A program made the position numbers and the translations under genes. From contig JAWXBI010000100.1 in NCBI GenBank assembly GCA_034439915.1, positions 1 through 25,058 of the forward strand: DNA of 25,058 nucleotides. The letters run 5' to 3'. This DNA is from JADJLQ01 sp034439915 (GTDB lineage Bacteria > Bacteroidota > Bacteroidia > Chitinophagales > Saprospiraceae). This document shows positions 1 to 7,849 of this stretch, one piece after another. The notes under the pieces are model-generated. The model did not search any database and was not told the origin of the DNA. It saw only the letters and a program-made list of their open reading frames with translations. Position 1 is the first letter of the stretch. Each line of letters starts with the position of its first letter.

Positions 1-1
1 A

Positions 2-97
2 GAACGAATAGGTAATTACATAATAGAAAACCCGGTTAAAGCGGGGAAAACAAATAATTGGGAGGATTGGCCGTTTACCTATGTAAAATATACTTAG
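2..97 (+). CDS. C-terminal end of a REP-associated (Y1/IS200-like) transposase, partial
   Basis: This is an open frame of 31 codons that enters from the left edge and ends at TAG 95-97. The tail contains IIENPVKAG and NWEDWPFTY, the hallmark C-terminus of RAYT/Y1-type transposases (family pattern YI..NPV+AG...W.DWP.S). These are single-strand HUH nucleases that act on REP palindromes. The catalytic HUH and Tyr motifs lie outside the window, so activity cannot be judged. Palindromic repeats elsewhere in the window (5208-5482, 7640-7770) could be related to such an enzyme, but that link is inference. A weak hairpin-like CCCG...CGGG lies inside the coding frame at about 31-46. Confidence 0.7.
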   Translation, partial: ERIGNYIIENPVKAGKTNNWEDWPFTYVKYT

Positions 98-154
98 TTG
101 ATGGATTCAATCCTGGCGCATTCTCGCTGCTGATATCATAGTGGAAAACAAAAG

Positions 155-1525
155 TCATTTTTGCCGCGCCAGTTCCAAAGCCCGGGTCGTCGTATAATAT
201 TTTGTTATCATATTGGGTACCTCCCAGGCAGGCATATTCCGATCCTCTAAATAGCCCAGAAATTTTTCCATTACGCGTGCAAAGTGGGCTTCATGTCCTT
301 CCTGAACTTCAGGGGGTATAGATATTTTCCATCCCTCCGGAGTGGTAATCAGCTGAATTCCCGGCAAATTAGATTCGATTTGTTTTAATTGATGCTGTAT
401 TGCCGCGGCCACGGATGGATGAGACGTTGTTTTTGGTTCAATATATAAGGTTGGGCGGAAGTTTTCATTGGCTCCCTGACGGATGATCAGATTGGACAAG
501 GAGCCCCGCATGATGGAATAATGTGTGTCGCCGGTACCTTCGGGGGCCTGATAATTCCAGATTACTGAGGTTTTGGCGTGTTTGCCTTTGAGGGTATAGT
601 TGATTTCGCCGTTACAATGTACCCGAAGCAGGTTATCCTGAATGAATGGCCTTAAAAAATCAGGAAAAGAAGATGATTGGGTAACGGTATTGAACTGGTC
701 TGCAGATAAATCAGTCGTCCATCTTTTTGCAGTGATGATGCGGATGTCACTGGTATCGATGATCTGGTCCGGGAAACATTCCCATTGTACCAGGTCCACG
801 AGATGGGTCATGACGTCTACCAGGCCTTCTCCCTGTTGACTGATATCCAGAAACCAGGAAGGGCGAACCAGTACCTTACCCGAAACCAGTTTATAAATAT
901 GATGGACACTTTCTTTGGTGATGGCTGGGGATTCCGGGGTCCCGTCTTCCAATGTTCCAAATATTTCTTTATTCATGGAAAAAGTGCGTTGCAGGATAGT
1001 TGATACTTCATACCGTTCCGTCATAATATCATAGAGCAGAACTTTTTTTTCATCTGCCATTAAAAACGCCTCCTTTAATTTGGAAAAATCCTCATGCCGG
1101 ATGATCATAGGTTTATCTGCAAATACATGCATAGCAGCCCCGAGCGACCCAAGAATATAATCCGGTTTGACTTTATTATTACCGGATAAGACCACGAGAT
1201 TGCCTTTTTTCTCCCGGATCATACGGTCGAAAAAATCCTGGCCGGAATAAACTTGCTCGTTCCAGTTAGTCGGCTGCTCTGGCCGGGAGTTGTAATTTTC
1301 TATCCGGTTGAGGTGCATCTGAAGATCAGGACCCGTAGGTGCATAAACGTATACATTGGAGTCCACTTGGGGATACATGGATTTTTGGACCAGAGCCGCA
1401 TGAAAATGGCCTGGGTCTAGAGTGACCAGTTGAAATGGTTTGGTTGACACAGGAGTAGATTGTTTACAAGAGTACGACAAGGCTCCGCAAAGGAATAAAT
1501 AAGTATAAAAACGATTTTTCACCAC
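155..1525 (-). CDS. Gfo/Idh/MocA-like oxidoreductase with putative oxidoreductase C-terminal domain, probably exported
   Basis: The 456-aa protein has a hydrophobic N-terminus ending in LSYSCKQ, so it is probably exported and perhaps a lipoprotein, although the residues before Cys do not fit a canonical lipobox. The segment TLDPGHFHAALVQK at about residues 34-47 and VFADKPM at about 134-140 are typical of the Bacteroidota Gfo/Idh/MocA-like family with a dedicated C-terminal domain (the Asp-Lys-Pro replaces the usual Glu-Lys-Pro). An NAD(P)-binding fold is expected from the family; the substrate, probably a sugar or cyclitol derivative, cannot be read from sequence. The start is a GTG (two GTG codons in tandem); no in-frame ATG exists near the signal sequence. 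It stands alone, facing the transposase tail on the other strand. Confidence 0.8.
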   Translation of the reverse strand: MVKNRFYTYLFLCGALSYSCKQSTPVSTKPFQLVTLDPGHFHAALVQKSMYPQVDSNVYVYAPTGPDLQMHLNRIENYNSRPEQPTNWNEQVYSGQDFFDRMIREKKGNLVVLSGNNKVKPDYILGSLGAAMHVFADKPMIIRHEDFSKLKEAFLMADEKKVLLYDIMTERYEVSTILQRTFSMNKEIFGTLEDGTPESPAITKESVHHIYKLVSGKVLVRPSWFLDISQQGEGLVDVMTHLVDLVQWECFPDQIIDTSDIRIITAKRWTTDLSADQFNTVTQSSSFPDFLRPFIQDNLLRVHCNGEINYTLKGKHAKTSVIWNYQAPEGTGDTHYSIMRGSLSNLIIRQGANENFRPTLYIEPKTTSHPSVAAAIQHQLKQIESNLPGIQLITTPEGWKISIPPEVQEGHEAHFARVMEKFLGYLEDRNMPAWEVPNMITKYYTTTRALELARQK

Positions 1526-1697
1526 AACAGCATTAAACGGTAAAAGAAAACAACATTAATTTAATACCAAGATAATACAACAGGATTTTATTTCCTGACC
1601 GTATCCGGAAAGAATCTAAATCAATGGCCAATATTTTCCACAAGGAGCAAGTCTCCGTTCCACCCTAATAGGATATAGAAATAAAAACAGCTACAAA

Positions 1698-2114
1698 TTA
1701 AAGGCAGATTTCTTTAATATCAGGGGCAAGGTAACAGGCCCGGGCCTGCGGAGATAATAATTTTTCTTTGGTATAAAACTCAAAAGCTTTAGCCTGTCCA
1801 GCATATGGAGATGCCAGGAAGGTATCACACAACTGGTCATACGCCATACCGGGATTGGCGAGGATATAAAGATCGATCAATTTCCACCAGTAGACCGTGA
1901 TGGTTTCATGGTAACCATTGTTGCCCGTATTTTCACCTCCCGTAGCTAGATTATAACAAATAATTCCGGAACGGAGCCGGCACAAAGCATCTTCGCGATT
2001 ATAATTCATAAGGTACCAAATGGCCGTGGTGATATGGGCCTGGTGGGTCCAATGGGTTTTATCCAGGGATTGGTTCTGGAAAAGAGTTACGATTTGGGTA
2101 TTGGTCAGAGGCAT
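1698..2114 (-). CDS. Conserved hypothetical protein, 138 aa
   Basis: The ATG start is at 2112-2114. The protein is rich in Trp, Tyr and His. It contains WTHQAHITTAIWYLM at about residues 22-36 and NNGYHETITVYWW at about 64-76; conserved His, Trp and Tyr in such short blocks suggest a small helical protein family rather than a chance frame. There is no signal peptide or transmembrane segment. I do not recognise an assigned function. It lies downstream of the VOC-family gene on the same strand, separated by about 100 bp that holds short degenerate repeats, so co-transcription is possible but unproven. Confidence 0.6.
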   Translation of the reverse strand: MPLTNTQIVTLFQNQSLDKTHWTHQAHITTAIWYLMNYNREDALCRLRSGIICYNLATGGENTGNNGYHETITVYWWKLIDLYILANPGMAYDQLCDTFLASPYAGQAKAFEFYTKEKLLSPQARACYLAPDIKEICL

Positions 2115-2157
2115 GAGGAATCAGGGATCAGCGGTCAGGAGTCAGGAGTTGGTGATC

Positions 2158-2222
2158 TTGAAAATTGATCATTACGAATTGATCATTGATCATTGAAAAT
2201 TGGTCATTGAAAATTGGTCATT
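2158..2222. repeat. Short degenerate tandem repeat (GAAAATTGGTCATT-like)
   Basis: The stretch between the 138-aa gene and the VOC gene repeats the motif TTGATCATT/TTGGTCATT five times, with two exact copies of a 14-bp unit GAAAATTGGTCATT at its right end. It reaches the stop codon of the VOC-family gene. It is most simply slipped-strand expansion; no function can be assigned. Confidence 0.6.
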
Positions 2223-2661
2223 GTTTTGCTGATCCATCATTAAAACTCATCATCCAATTGATCCCGAATTTATCCTCCAGCATCCCAAAATAATCACCCC
2301 AAAACACATTGCTCAGGGGCATCGTTATTTTGCCGCCTTCCGCCAAACCATTAAACAGGCGGTCGGCTTCTTCTTTGCTTTCCGCGTTGATCGAAATGGA
2401 GAAATTATTTCCCTGAGTAAAATTCGGCGCCCATTCACCACCGGTATCACTTCCCATGATGGAAGTTTCCTTGCTTATTGGCAAGGAGATGTGCATTATT
2501 TTTTCACCCATCTCTTCAGACATCGGCGGCATGCCTTCCTGTGGGGGCATGTCTTTAAATTTTCCTACATACGGAAAATCGCCACCAAAGATGGAGCGGT
2601 AAAAATTGAAAGCTTCCTGACAGTTGCCCATAAAGGTGAGATAGACATTTACGACAGCCAT
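2218..2661 (-). CDS. VOC family protein (PhnB/glyoxalase-like)
   Basis: The 147-aa protein begins AVVNVYLTFMGNCQEAFNFY, the usual start of PhnB-like vicinal-oxygen-chelate proteins, followed by the FGGDFPYVGKFKD segment and a C-terminal NVFWGDYFGMLEDKFGINWM block (about residues 118-137), which is typical of the family. Proteins of this kind are dimers of beta-alpha-beta-beta-beta modules. Despite old '3-demethylubiquinone methyltransferase' labels they are usually of unknown substrate. It is full length for the family and cytoplasmic. The ATG start at 2659-2661 immediately precedes the conserved first strand. Confidence 0.88.
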   Translation of the reverse strand: MAVVNVYLTFMGNCQEAFNFYRSIFGGDFPYVGKFKDMPPQEGMPPMSEEMGEKIMHISLPISKETSIMGSDTGGEWAPNFTQGNNFSISINAESKEEADRLFNGLAEGGKITMPLSNVFWGDYFGMLEDKFGINWMMSFNDGSAKQ

Positions 2662-2879
2662 TTTTTTAATTTTTAAAATTTAGAAAATACGAAAAGCGCG
2701 CAATTTTTTCAGCCACTAAATTAAACGGAATATTTTGAAAAAATAGTCAAGCAGATGGGTTGTATTTATGTGCATTCGCTCTTGACTTCTTTTCGGTAAG
2801 GGCAGGAGAGAAATCAAGTTGGCTCTTTAAATGGACAGTCAATAGATTGGGTATATTATTGGCCTGGATAAACTTGACT

Positions 2880-3617
2880 TCAGGCCCTGACCGCGGAAAG
2901 CCCGATCACCGGCTGGCACCTTTTGATATTGGCCCAATATGCTGCGCCGAATTCTTCCAGCCCTTCAGGAGATATTTCTAAGGCATGCCATTGGATATTG
3001 TCCAGGCCTCCTTTTTTCAGGGCCTCGTTGTGTGTTGATTTAGCCAGGTGATAATTAGTGACTTCAATATGAGAACCATCGGGTTGATAAAAACTATAGG
3101 TAATCTCCGCCCCATCATCATAGCTTTTATTTTCCCTTGTAAAACCATAATGAAACATAGAAGGCACTTCACAGGTAAAGTGCGGATTGCTGTTGATGGT
3201 CACAAACCGGCCACCCGGTTTTAAATGATTGGCAATGACCCTGGCCATTTGAGTAAGTTCTTCTGCATCGTGCGAATAATTCAAAAGATAAGACGCACAG
3301 ACCAAGTCAAATTGTTCACCTAAATTAAGGTACAGGACATCCTGTACATGATATTCCAATCCCAGGGATCGATTAGTTTCCGCCTCTCGGGCAAGCTGGA
3401 TCATGCCGGCCGAAATATCCACCCCGCTTACTTTTGTCGCTCCCCTTAATTTGAGTTGCCGGGTATAAAAGCCTTCTCCACAAGCCAGATCCAATACCTT
3501 CAAACCATCTAATTCGCCAAGCAATTGAAAAAAGGTAAACGCTTCGGTATGGATTCGCCAGGGTAACATTTTTGAAGCCTGGTATTCTTTTGCTATGGTA
3601 TCGTAATTGGTCGCCAT
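2880..3617 (-). CDS. Class I SAM-dependent methyltransferase
   Basis: The 245-aa protein shows motif I as VLDLACGEGFYTRQL (about residues 40-54), which binds S-adenosylmethionine, an acidic residue after strand 2 in GVDISAGMI (about 64-72), the post-motif region YHVQDVLYLNL, and motif LKPGGRFVTIN (about 131-141). This is the Rossmann-fold arrangement of ubiquinone/menaquinone-type and small-molecule methyltransferases. The acceptor substrate is not evident. The ATG is at 3615-3617. It is transcribed alone, about 130 bp from the next gene on the same strand. Confidence 0.88.
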   Translation of the reverse strand: MATNYDTIAKEYQASKMLPWRIHTEAFTFFQLLGELDGLKVLDLACGEGFYTRQLKLRGATKVSGVDISAGMIQLAREAETNRSLGLEYHVQDVLYLNLGEQFDLVCASYLLNYSHDAEELTQMARVIANHLKPGGRFVTINSNPHFTCEVPSMFHYGFTRENKSYDDGAEITYSFYQPDGSHIEVTNYHLAKSTHNEALKKGGLDNIQWHALEISPEGLEEFGAAYWANIKRCQPVIGLSAVRA

Positions 3618-3746
3618 GGATTTAATAAATATATAGGTGGGTAAACAAAAACAAATTGCTCAGTTCAATAATTGTACCATATTGAAAGACAAAATCTCCA
3701 TACCCGGACCAATTTAGATCGGGTAGGTTTTAATTATGCTTTGCGC

Positions 3747-5120
3747 CTAAATTCCGAAAGGTTTCCGCTGAGACCTGGAAAGCATGGCTGTAGCTGCCGG
3801 GTCATTTTTAAAGGACTCCTTATCCGGGTCCCAATGAATTTTTCTGTCGAGTTTCATAGCAATGTGATGCAACAGGCAGGCGCTGCAGGAACGATGTGCT
3901 TCTTCCACTGGTGCGATATTGGGTTTTTTATCCCGTATACTTTCCAGCCAGTTGCCATGGTGGTCTTTACTGACAATAAAATGATATTCATTGGACCCGA
4001 TTTCTGAAGTGAGGATTTTAGGATCACTGGCGTCCAATGGTTTGGTGCCATCACTATTGACCACAGGATCTGAAGCCGTTGCCCGGTAATTGCCGCGGGT
4101 GACAAAGATCCAACCCTCCGTACCTTCAAATTTTATACCATTAGGCAATTCATTACTTACGATCATATGGACCCCATTGGCATACATGGCTTCGGTCCTG
4201 AAAATGCCGTGGACATCCCAGAGACCACTTTTTGGAAAGTCAGCATGACCCCAAATCTCAATGGGCCCGGTACGTTCTGTAGCCATACCCCAGTGAGCGG
4301 AATCAATGTGGTGTGAGCCCCAACCGGTGATCATGCCTGCACCGAATTGTTCACAGCGCAACCAACCCGGCCGGTCATATCCTTTTTGAGGGTGTACCCT
4401 TTGTTCTGTGTAGTAGACTTCAGGCGTACTGCCTAACCACATATTGTAATCAAGGTTTGAAGGAACAGGCATTTCGGGTTCTTCATTGCCGGATGGGTCC
4501 CCGGGTAAGCCCACTGAAACCGTTTTTAGTTTGCCGATACGGCCATTGCGAACCAATTCGGCAGCATATCTAAACTGGGTCGAAGACCTTTGCTGGCTGC
4601 CAATCTGGAAGACTACTCCACTTTTTTGCACCGCATCGCTTACCCGTCGGCCTTCGGAAATCGTGAGGGAAGCAGGTTTTTGCATATAGATGTGTTTGCC
4701 GTCTTTAGCCGCGTCAATGGCAATGCGCGCATGCCAATGATCGGGAGTGCTGATGATGACGGCATCGATATCCTTGTTTTTAAGGAGTTCTTCGTAATTA
4801 GTATATACACGGACCCCATCAAAAGGGTTACCCGATTTTTTGGTATAATAATCGTTTACGAGTTTTTTGGCATCATTGGCCCTGTTGCTGTCCAGGTCAC
4901 AGACAGCTATCACCTGGGCATATTCGTGTTGCCAAACGCCTGGCAAGTCGTGGGTACGGGAGATGCGCCCATTGCCTATGGCGCCGATATTGATCCGGTT
5001 GCTTGGGGCATTTCTACCGAAAACGGAGGCTGGTACTATGGTTGGCAAGCTTAGGGCGATGGTGGTTTGCACCGTTTGTTTTATAAATCGCCTTCGATCC
5101 AGATTTAATTTGTTTTTCAT
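3747..5120 (-). CDS. Tat-exported Gfo/Idh/MocA family oxidoreductase
   Basis: The 457-aa protein has a twin-arginine signal (LDRRRFIKQT followed by a hydrophobic stretch to about residue 33), then an NAD(P)-binding Rossmann domain starting RINIGAIGNGRIS and VIAVCDLDSNR. It has YMQKPAS in place of the EKP motif (about residues 147-153), then DHWHARIAI and GSHHIDSAHWGM in the C-terminal alpha/beta domain. Tat export implies folding with cofactor in the cytoplasm before transport to the periplasm. Relatives handle sugars or polyols, but the substrate is unknown. The gene is followed on its upstream side by a 600-bp repeat-bearing spacer. Confidence 0.88.
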   Translation of the reverse strand: MKNKLNLDRRRFIKQTVQTTIALSLPTIVPASVFGRNAPSNRINIGAIGNGRISRTHDLPGVWQHEYAQVIAVCDLDSNRANDAKKLVNDYYTKKSGNPFDGVRVYTNYEELLKNKDIDAVIISTPDHWHARIAIDAAKDGKHIYMQKPASLTISEGRRVSDAVQKSGVVFQIGSQQRSSTQFRYAAELVRNGRIGKLKTVSVGLPGDPSGNEEPEMPVPSNLDYNMWLGSTPEVYYTEQRVHPQKGYDRPGWLRCEQFGAGMITGWGSHHIDSAHWGMATERTGPIEIWGHADFPKSGLWDVHGIFRTEAMYANGVHMIVSNELPNGIKFEGTEGWIFVTRGNYRATASDPVVNSDGTKPLDASDPKILTSEIGSNEYHFIVSKDHHGNWLESIRDKKPNIAPVEEAHRSCSACLLHHIAMKLDRKIHWDPDKESFKNDPAATAMLSRSQRKPFGI

Positions 5121-5207
5121 ATCCTTGTTTTTATTACGAGATTATAAATATAACGATTGTCATGAAATTGTAATCGATTTCAATTTTAAATTAATGGGTA
5201 TGGTGTA

Positions 5208-5223
5208 AACCGTTGAAACGGTT
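5208..5223. repeat. REP-like palindrome AACCGTT-GA-AACGGTT
   Basis: This is a perfect 7-bp inverted repeat around a 2-nt centre, sitting 25 bp left of the 18-bp tandem array. The arm core (ACCGT/ACGGT) is related to the palindrome inside the array's first unit. It has no run of T on either side, so it is not an obvious terminator. It fits the style of dispersed palindromes in Bacteroidota genomes that carry RAYT transposases; the family assignment is inference. Confidence 0.5.
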
Positions 5224-5244
5224 AGAGGATAAATTGATCGAATT

Positions 5245-5482
5245 CCCACGGTTAAAACCGTGGGCAAAGAAAAACCCTTGAGCAAGGATAAAATGGTGGA
5301 TATGGAAAAACTCTTGAGCAAGGATAAAATGGTGGATATGGAAAAACCCTTGAGCAAGGATAAAAAGGTGGGGTATGGAAAAACCCTTGAGCAAGGATAA
5401 AAAGGTGGGTATGGTTAAAACCGTGGACGTGGATAAAACTGTGAGCATGGTTAATGCTGTGGGCATGGTTAATACCGTGGGC
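5245..5482. repeat. Array of thirteen 18-bp tandem repeats with internal palindromes
   Basis: Units begin at 5248, 5266, 5284, 5302, 5320, 5338, 5356 (19 bp), 5375, 5393, 5411, 5429, 5447 and 5465. The consensus is ATGGTTAAAACCGTGGGC. Units 2-9 are a higher-order 36-bp repeat (ATGGAAAAACCCTTGAGC followed by AAGGATAAAATGGTGGAT). The left edge forms the perfect 9-bp-arm hairpin CCCACGGTT-AA-AACCGTGGG (5245-5264), and the 36-mers contain CCTTG-AG-CAAGG. Because 18 is a multiple of 3 and lacks stops, all three minus-strand frames are open through much of the array, giving hexapeptide repeats such as HAHGFN. I regard these frames as by-products. The rest of the 5121-5726 spacer shows no gene. Confidence 0.85.
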
Positions 5483-5726
5483 TGTTACCCTTTGGGGAGA
5501 AAAAAAGTGATCGGATAAAACCGACTGCTGCAATTGACAGCGTAGTGATTATAACAATGGATAGGTTTATATCAGGGAATTAAAAGCGGACGGATGAATT
5601 TGATTTCTTATTTCAGGACTTCGAAATTTTTTTTAAAAGCAAAACGAATGAACTATCGGACGAAGGGTTTATGGTGTAATTTGCTGATCCAAACCCGATG
5701 ATAAAAAACAAAACCTACCCATTATA

Positions 5727-6812
5727 ATGCAAAACAGATCAATCATCTTCAACACCATTTTTATATGTTGCTGCTTTCAATTAAACGGACAAAAGGATCA
5801 GGCCATTTATCTTGAAAATATCAGTTGGACGACCGCGCGGGATATCCTGAAAGAAGAATCAACCGTCGTCATACCCCTCGGTGCAGGAGCTAAAGAACAC
5901 GGCCCCCATCTTCCGCTTTCAACCGATTTTATCCAGGCGGAAGGTTTAAAAAAGTTGGTTGGCCGGCAAAAAAAAGTAATTATTACCCCGACCGTCAGTT
6001 ATGGATATTACCCTGCCTTTATCAAATATGCCGGTTCGACAACAACCTACTGGCATACCAGTCGCGACCTCATCGTAGAAATAGTCAGGACGTTATCCGG
6101 ATTTGGACCCAAACGGTTTTACATTATCAATATCGGAGTCAGCACTACTCCTACGCTGGCAGCAGCGGCAGCGATATTAAGACAGGAAGGTATAGTATTG
6201 TATTATAGCGATTACCGGAGGGCCAATTTTGCCCGGGTCGACGATGATTTAAAAAAAACCGGTTACGGAGGTCACGCAGATGATTTGGAAAGTTCTAATA
6301 TACTTTATTTAAGGCCTGATCTGGTGGATATGACAAAAGCAAAAAACGACAGCAGTGCCAAAAACAAACCCGGGCCTATGACTCCATACACTCTGGAAGG
6401 GGGCACCTATAACCCAAGCGGAATCAATGGATATGCACGATTGGCAGATAAAAAATCCGGAAAAAAATACCTCGAAACATTTGCCGCCACCCTGATCAGT
6501 GAAATTGAGGAAGTCATGCACGCCGAACTTCCCGCAGTAAGCGACAAGACTATGGAATGGAATGAGTATGTTGGAAATTATATGACCAACGAAGGTAAAA
6601 TCATGGCTATCGGTCAGCAAGGCGCGGGTTTGTATTATATCTGGAATGGAATAGACCGGAGAAATTTTTTTCCATTAAACAAGATCCAAAGCGACTATTT
6701 CACCTCCCTGCCATTAAATATTTTATTTGTCCGGGACGATCTCGGTAGGATCAATAAAGCATGGTGCCAACTAGCCGGGGAGGCATTTTGGATATATAAA
6801 ACAAAAAGTTAA
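5727..6812 (+). CDS. Creatininase family protein, exported, with C-terminal extension
   Basis: The 361-aa protein begins with a signal-like hydrophobic segment ending near LNGQ (about residue 22). The metal-site block VVIPLGAGAKEHGPHLPLST (about 47-66), with Glu57, His58, His61 and Asp67, marks the creatininase/creatinine-amidohydrolase superfamily, as does GGHADDLESS further on. The canonical NGHGGN motif is replaced by N-I-G-V-S-T-T, as in a subfamily of these proteins, so creatinine is unlikely to be the substrate; a cyclic amide hydrolase role is inferred. Residues from about 275 to the end form an extra small beta-rich domain with YVGNYMTNEG, resembling domains appended to periplasmic hydrolases. 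A cupin gene follows 4 bp downstream, so the two are an operon. Confidence 0.85.
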   Translation: MQNRSIIFNTIFICCCFQLNGQKDQAIYLENISWTTARDILKEESTVVIPLGAGAKEHGPHLPLSTDFIQAEGLKKLVGRQKKVIITPTVSYGYYPAFIKYAGSTTTYWHTSRDLIVEIVRTLSGFGPKRFYIINIGVSTTPTLAAAAAILRQEGIVLYYSDYRRANFARVDDDLKKTGYGGHADDLESSNILYLRPDLVDMTKAKNDSSAKNKPGPMTPYTLEGGTYNPSGINGYARLADKKSGKKYLETFAATLISEIEEVMHAELPAVSDKTMEWNEYVGNYMTNEGKIMAIGQQGAGLYYIWNGIDRRNFFPLNKIQSDYFTSLPLNILFVRDDLGRINKAWCQLAGEAFWIYKTKS

Positions 6813-6816
6813 GTCA

Positions 6817-7143
6817 ATGCATATTCCTATTACCCTGGCTCAGGCTCAACTGCGACAAGCAGACACCCTGTTTAAAACCCTGTATTCCCATGGTAGCCTC
6901 AGTATTGAAATTTATAAACCCGATCAATTCGATCTGCAAAAACCGCATGACCGGGATGAAGTATATATCATCGTGTCGGGAAGTGGTAAGTTTAAAAATG
7001 GGGATGAGACCATTAATTTTGCGCCCAATGATTTTTTATTTGTCCCGGTAGGAGTGGAACATCGTTTTATTGACTTTACCGGGGATTTTTTGACCTGGGT
7101 GATATTTTATGGTCCGGTCGGCGGTGAGCAAGCGGGAGGTTGA
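6817..7143 (+). CDS. Small cupin domain protein
   Basis: The 108-aa protein is a single cupin barrel. Motif 1 appears as KPHDRDEVYIIVSGSGKF (about residues 46-63), with His48, Asp52 and Glu52/53-region ligands, and motif 2 as NDFLFVPVGVEHRF (about 71-84), with the conserved His. Small cupins of this form bind a divalent metal and act as isomerases, dioxygenases or ligand sensors. No signal peptide is present, so it is cytoplasmic, unlike its operon partner. Its ATG lies 4 bp after the creatininase stop codon. Confidence 0.88.
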   Translation: MHIPITLAQAQLRQADTLFKTLYSHGSLSIEIYKPDQFDLQKPHDRDEVYIIVSGSGKFKNGDETINFAPNDFLFVPVGVEHRFIDFTGDFLTWVIFYGPVGGEQAGG

Positions 7144-7146
7144 TTT

Positions 7147-7596
7147 TTATAAAAATTTCTTCATACATATACTGTTTGCCACGTCTATATATTGACCATA
7201 ATTGGGTATAGTCTCGTAACCCAACCTGCGGTATAAATTGACCGCGGTTGGATTGTTTCTACCGGTTTCTAAGGTAGTGCTGGAGTGGTTTAATTCTTTA
7301 GCCCAGGATTCCAGTTCATTTAAAACGATCGGTGCAATCCCTTTACCTCTATGGTCCGGCAATACAAACATTCGTTTGATTTCTGCGGATTCCTGGCTGA
7401 GGTGTTTAAAGGCACCGCAGCCGACGGCTATCCCATCATCGAATGCAACGACTACGTGTTTTAATGACGGTATGGTATTAAAGGTAGCGTAAAAAGCATG
7501 GTCTTCGCCGTCCAAATCAGCGAGAAATTGATCCAGTTGTTTTACCAACCCAATAAAATCAGGGTGTGAAGAGTCAGTGCGAAGTAAGCTAATCAT
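7147..7596 (-). CDS. GNAT family N-acetyltransferase
   Basis: The acetyl-CoA-binding motif A is clear as RMFVLPDHRGKGIAPIVLNE, followed by TLETGRNNPTAVNLYRRLGY, the usual C-terminal block of GNAT enzymes. I place the start at the ATG 7594-7596 (149 aa), which gives ISLLRTDSSHPDF as the first strand; an upstream in-frame start at 7647 would add a Cys/Tyr-rich run with no family match. The enzyme acetylates an unidentified small molecule or peptide. It converges on the cupin gene with only 3 bp between stops. Confidence 0.85.
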   Translation of the reverse strand: MISLLRTDSSHPDFIGLVKQLDQFLADLDGEDHAFYATFNTIPSLKHVVVAFDDGIAVGCGAFKHLSQESAEIKRMFVLPDHRGKGIAPIVLNELESWAKELNHSSTTLETGRNNPTAVNLYRRLGYETIPNYGQYIDVANSICMKKFL

Positions 7597-7639
7597 GTAG
7601 CTAAAATAATAAACGTATGGTAAATTACTACAGCCTTCG

Positions 7640-7770
7640 GGGCACACGACAAATTACACATATTGCCAAAGCCCGACCGATCCGAGGAGTCGGATAATCC
7701 CGATCCGAGTATTCGGATTGACTCGGGACAGTCTCACGAACCTAACCTTAGTGCAATCTGTCGTGCGCCC
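7640..7770. repeat. Inverted-repeat element with two nested hairpins
   Basis: Left arm 7640-7659 and right arm 7751-7770 are inverted copies matching at 17 of 20 positions (GGGCRCACGACARATTRCAC). Between them are two tandem copies of the same hairpin, ATCCGA-N4-TCGGAT, at 7680-7695 and 7703-7718, and an outer TCCCGA/TCGGGA pairing around the second. The 131-bp unit contains no credible gene. It resembles a REPIN or a small MITE. It lies in the divergent spacer between the GNAT gene and the thioredoxin-like gene. Confidence 0.6.
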
Positions 7771-7849
7771 ACTGCCTTCGCATGCGGCCTATACCCGAAC
7801 AAAAACTTTATTTTTACGTTTTATAATTGAATTTAGGAATACACCAGAG

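Noticed and set aside
5160..5533. Three overlapping minus-strand reading frames of about 65-93 codons with His/Phe-rich hexapeptide repeats
   Set aside because: They are explained by an 18-bp repeat that lacks stops; three overlapping frames cannot all be genes and none shows a family match.
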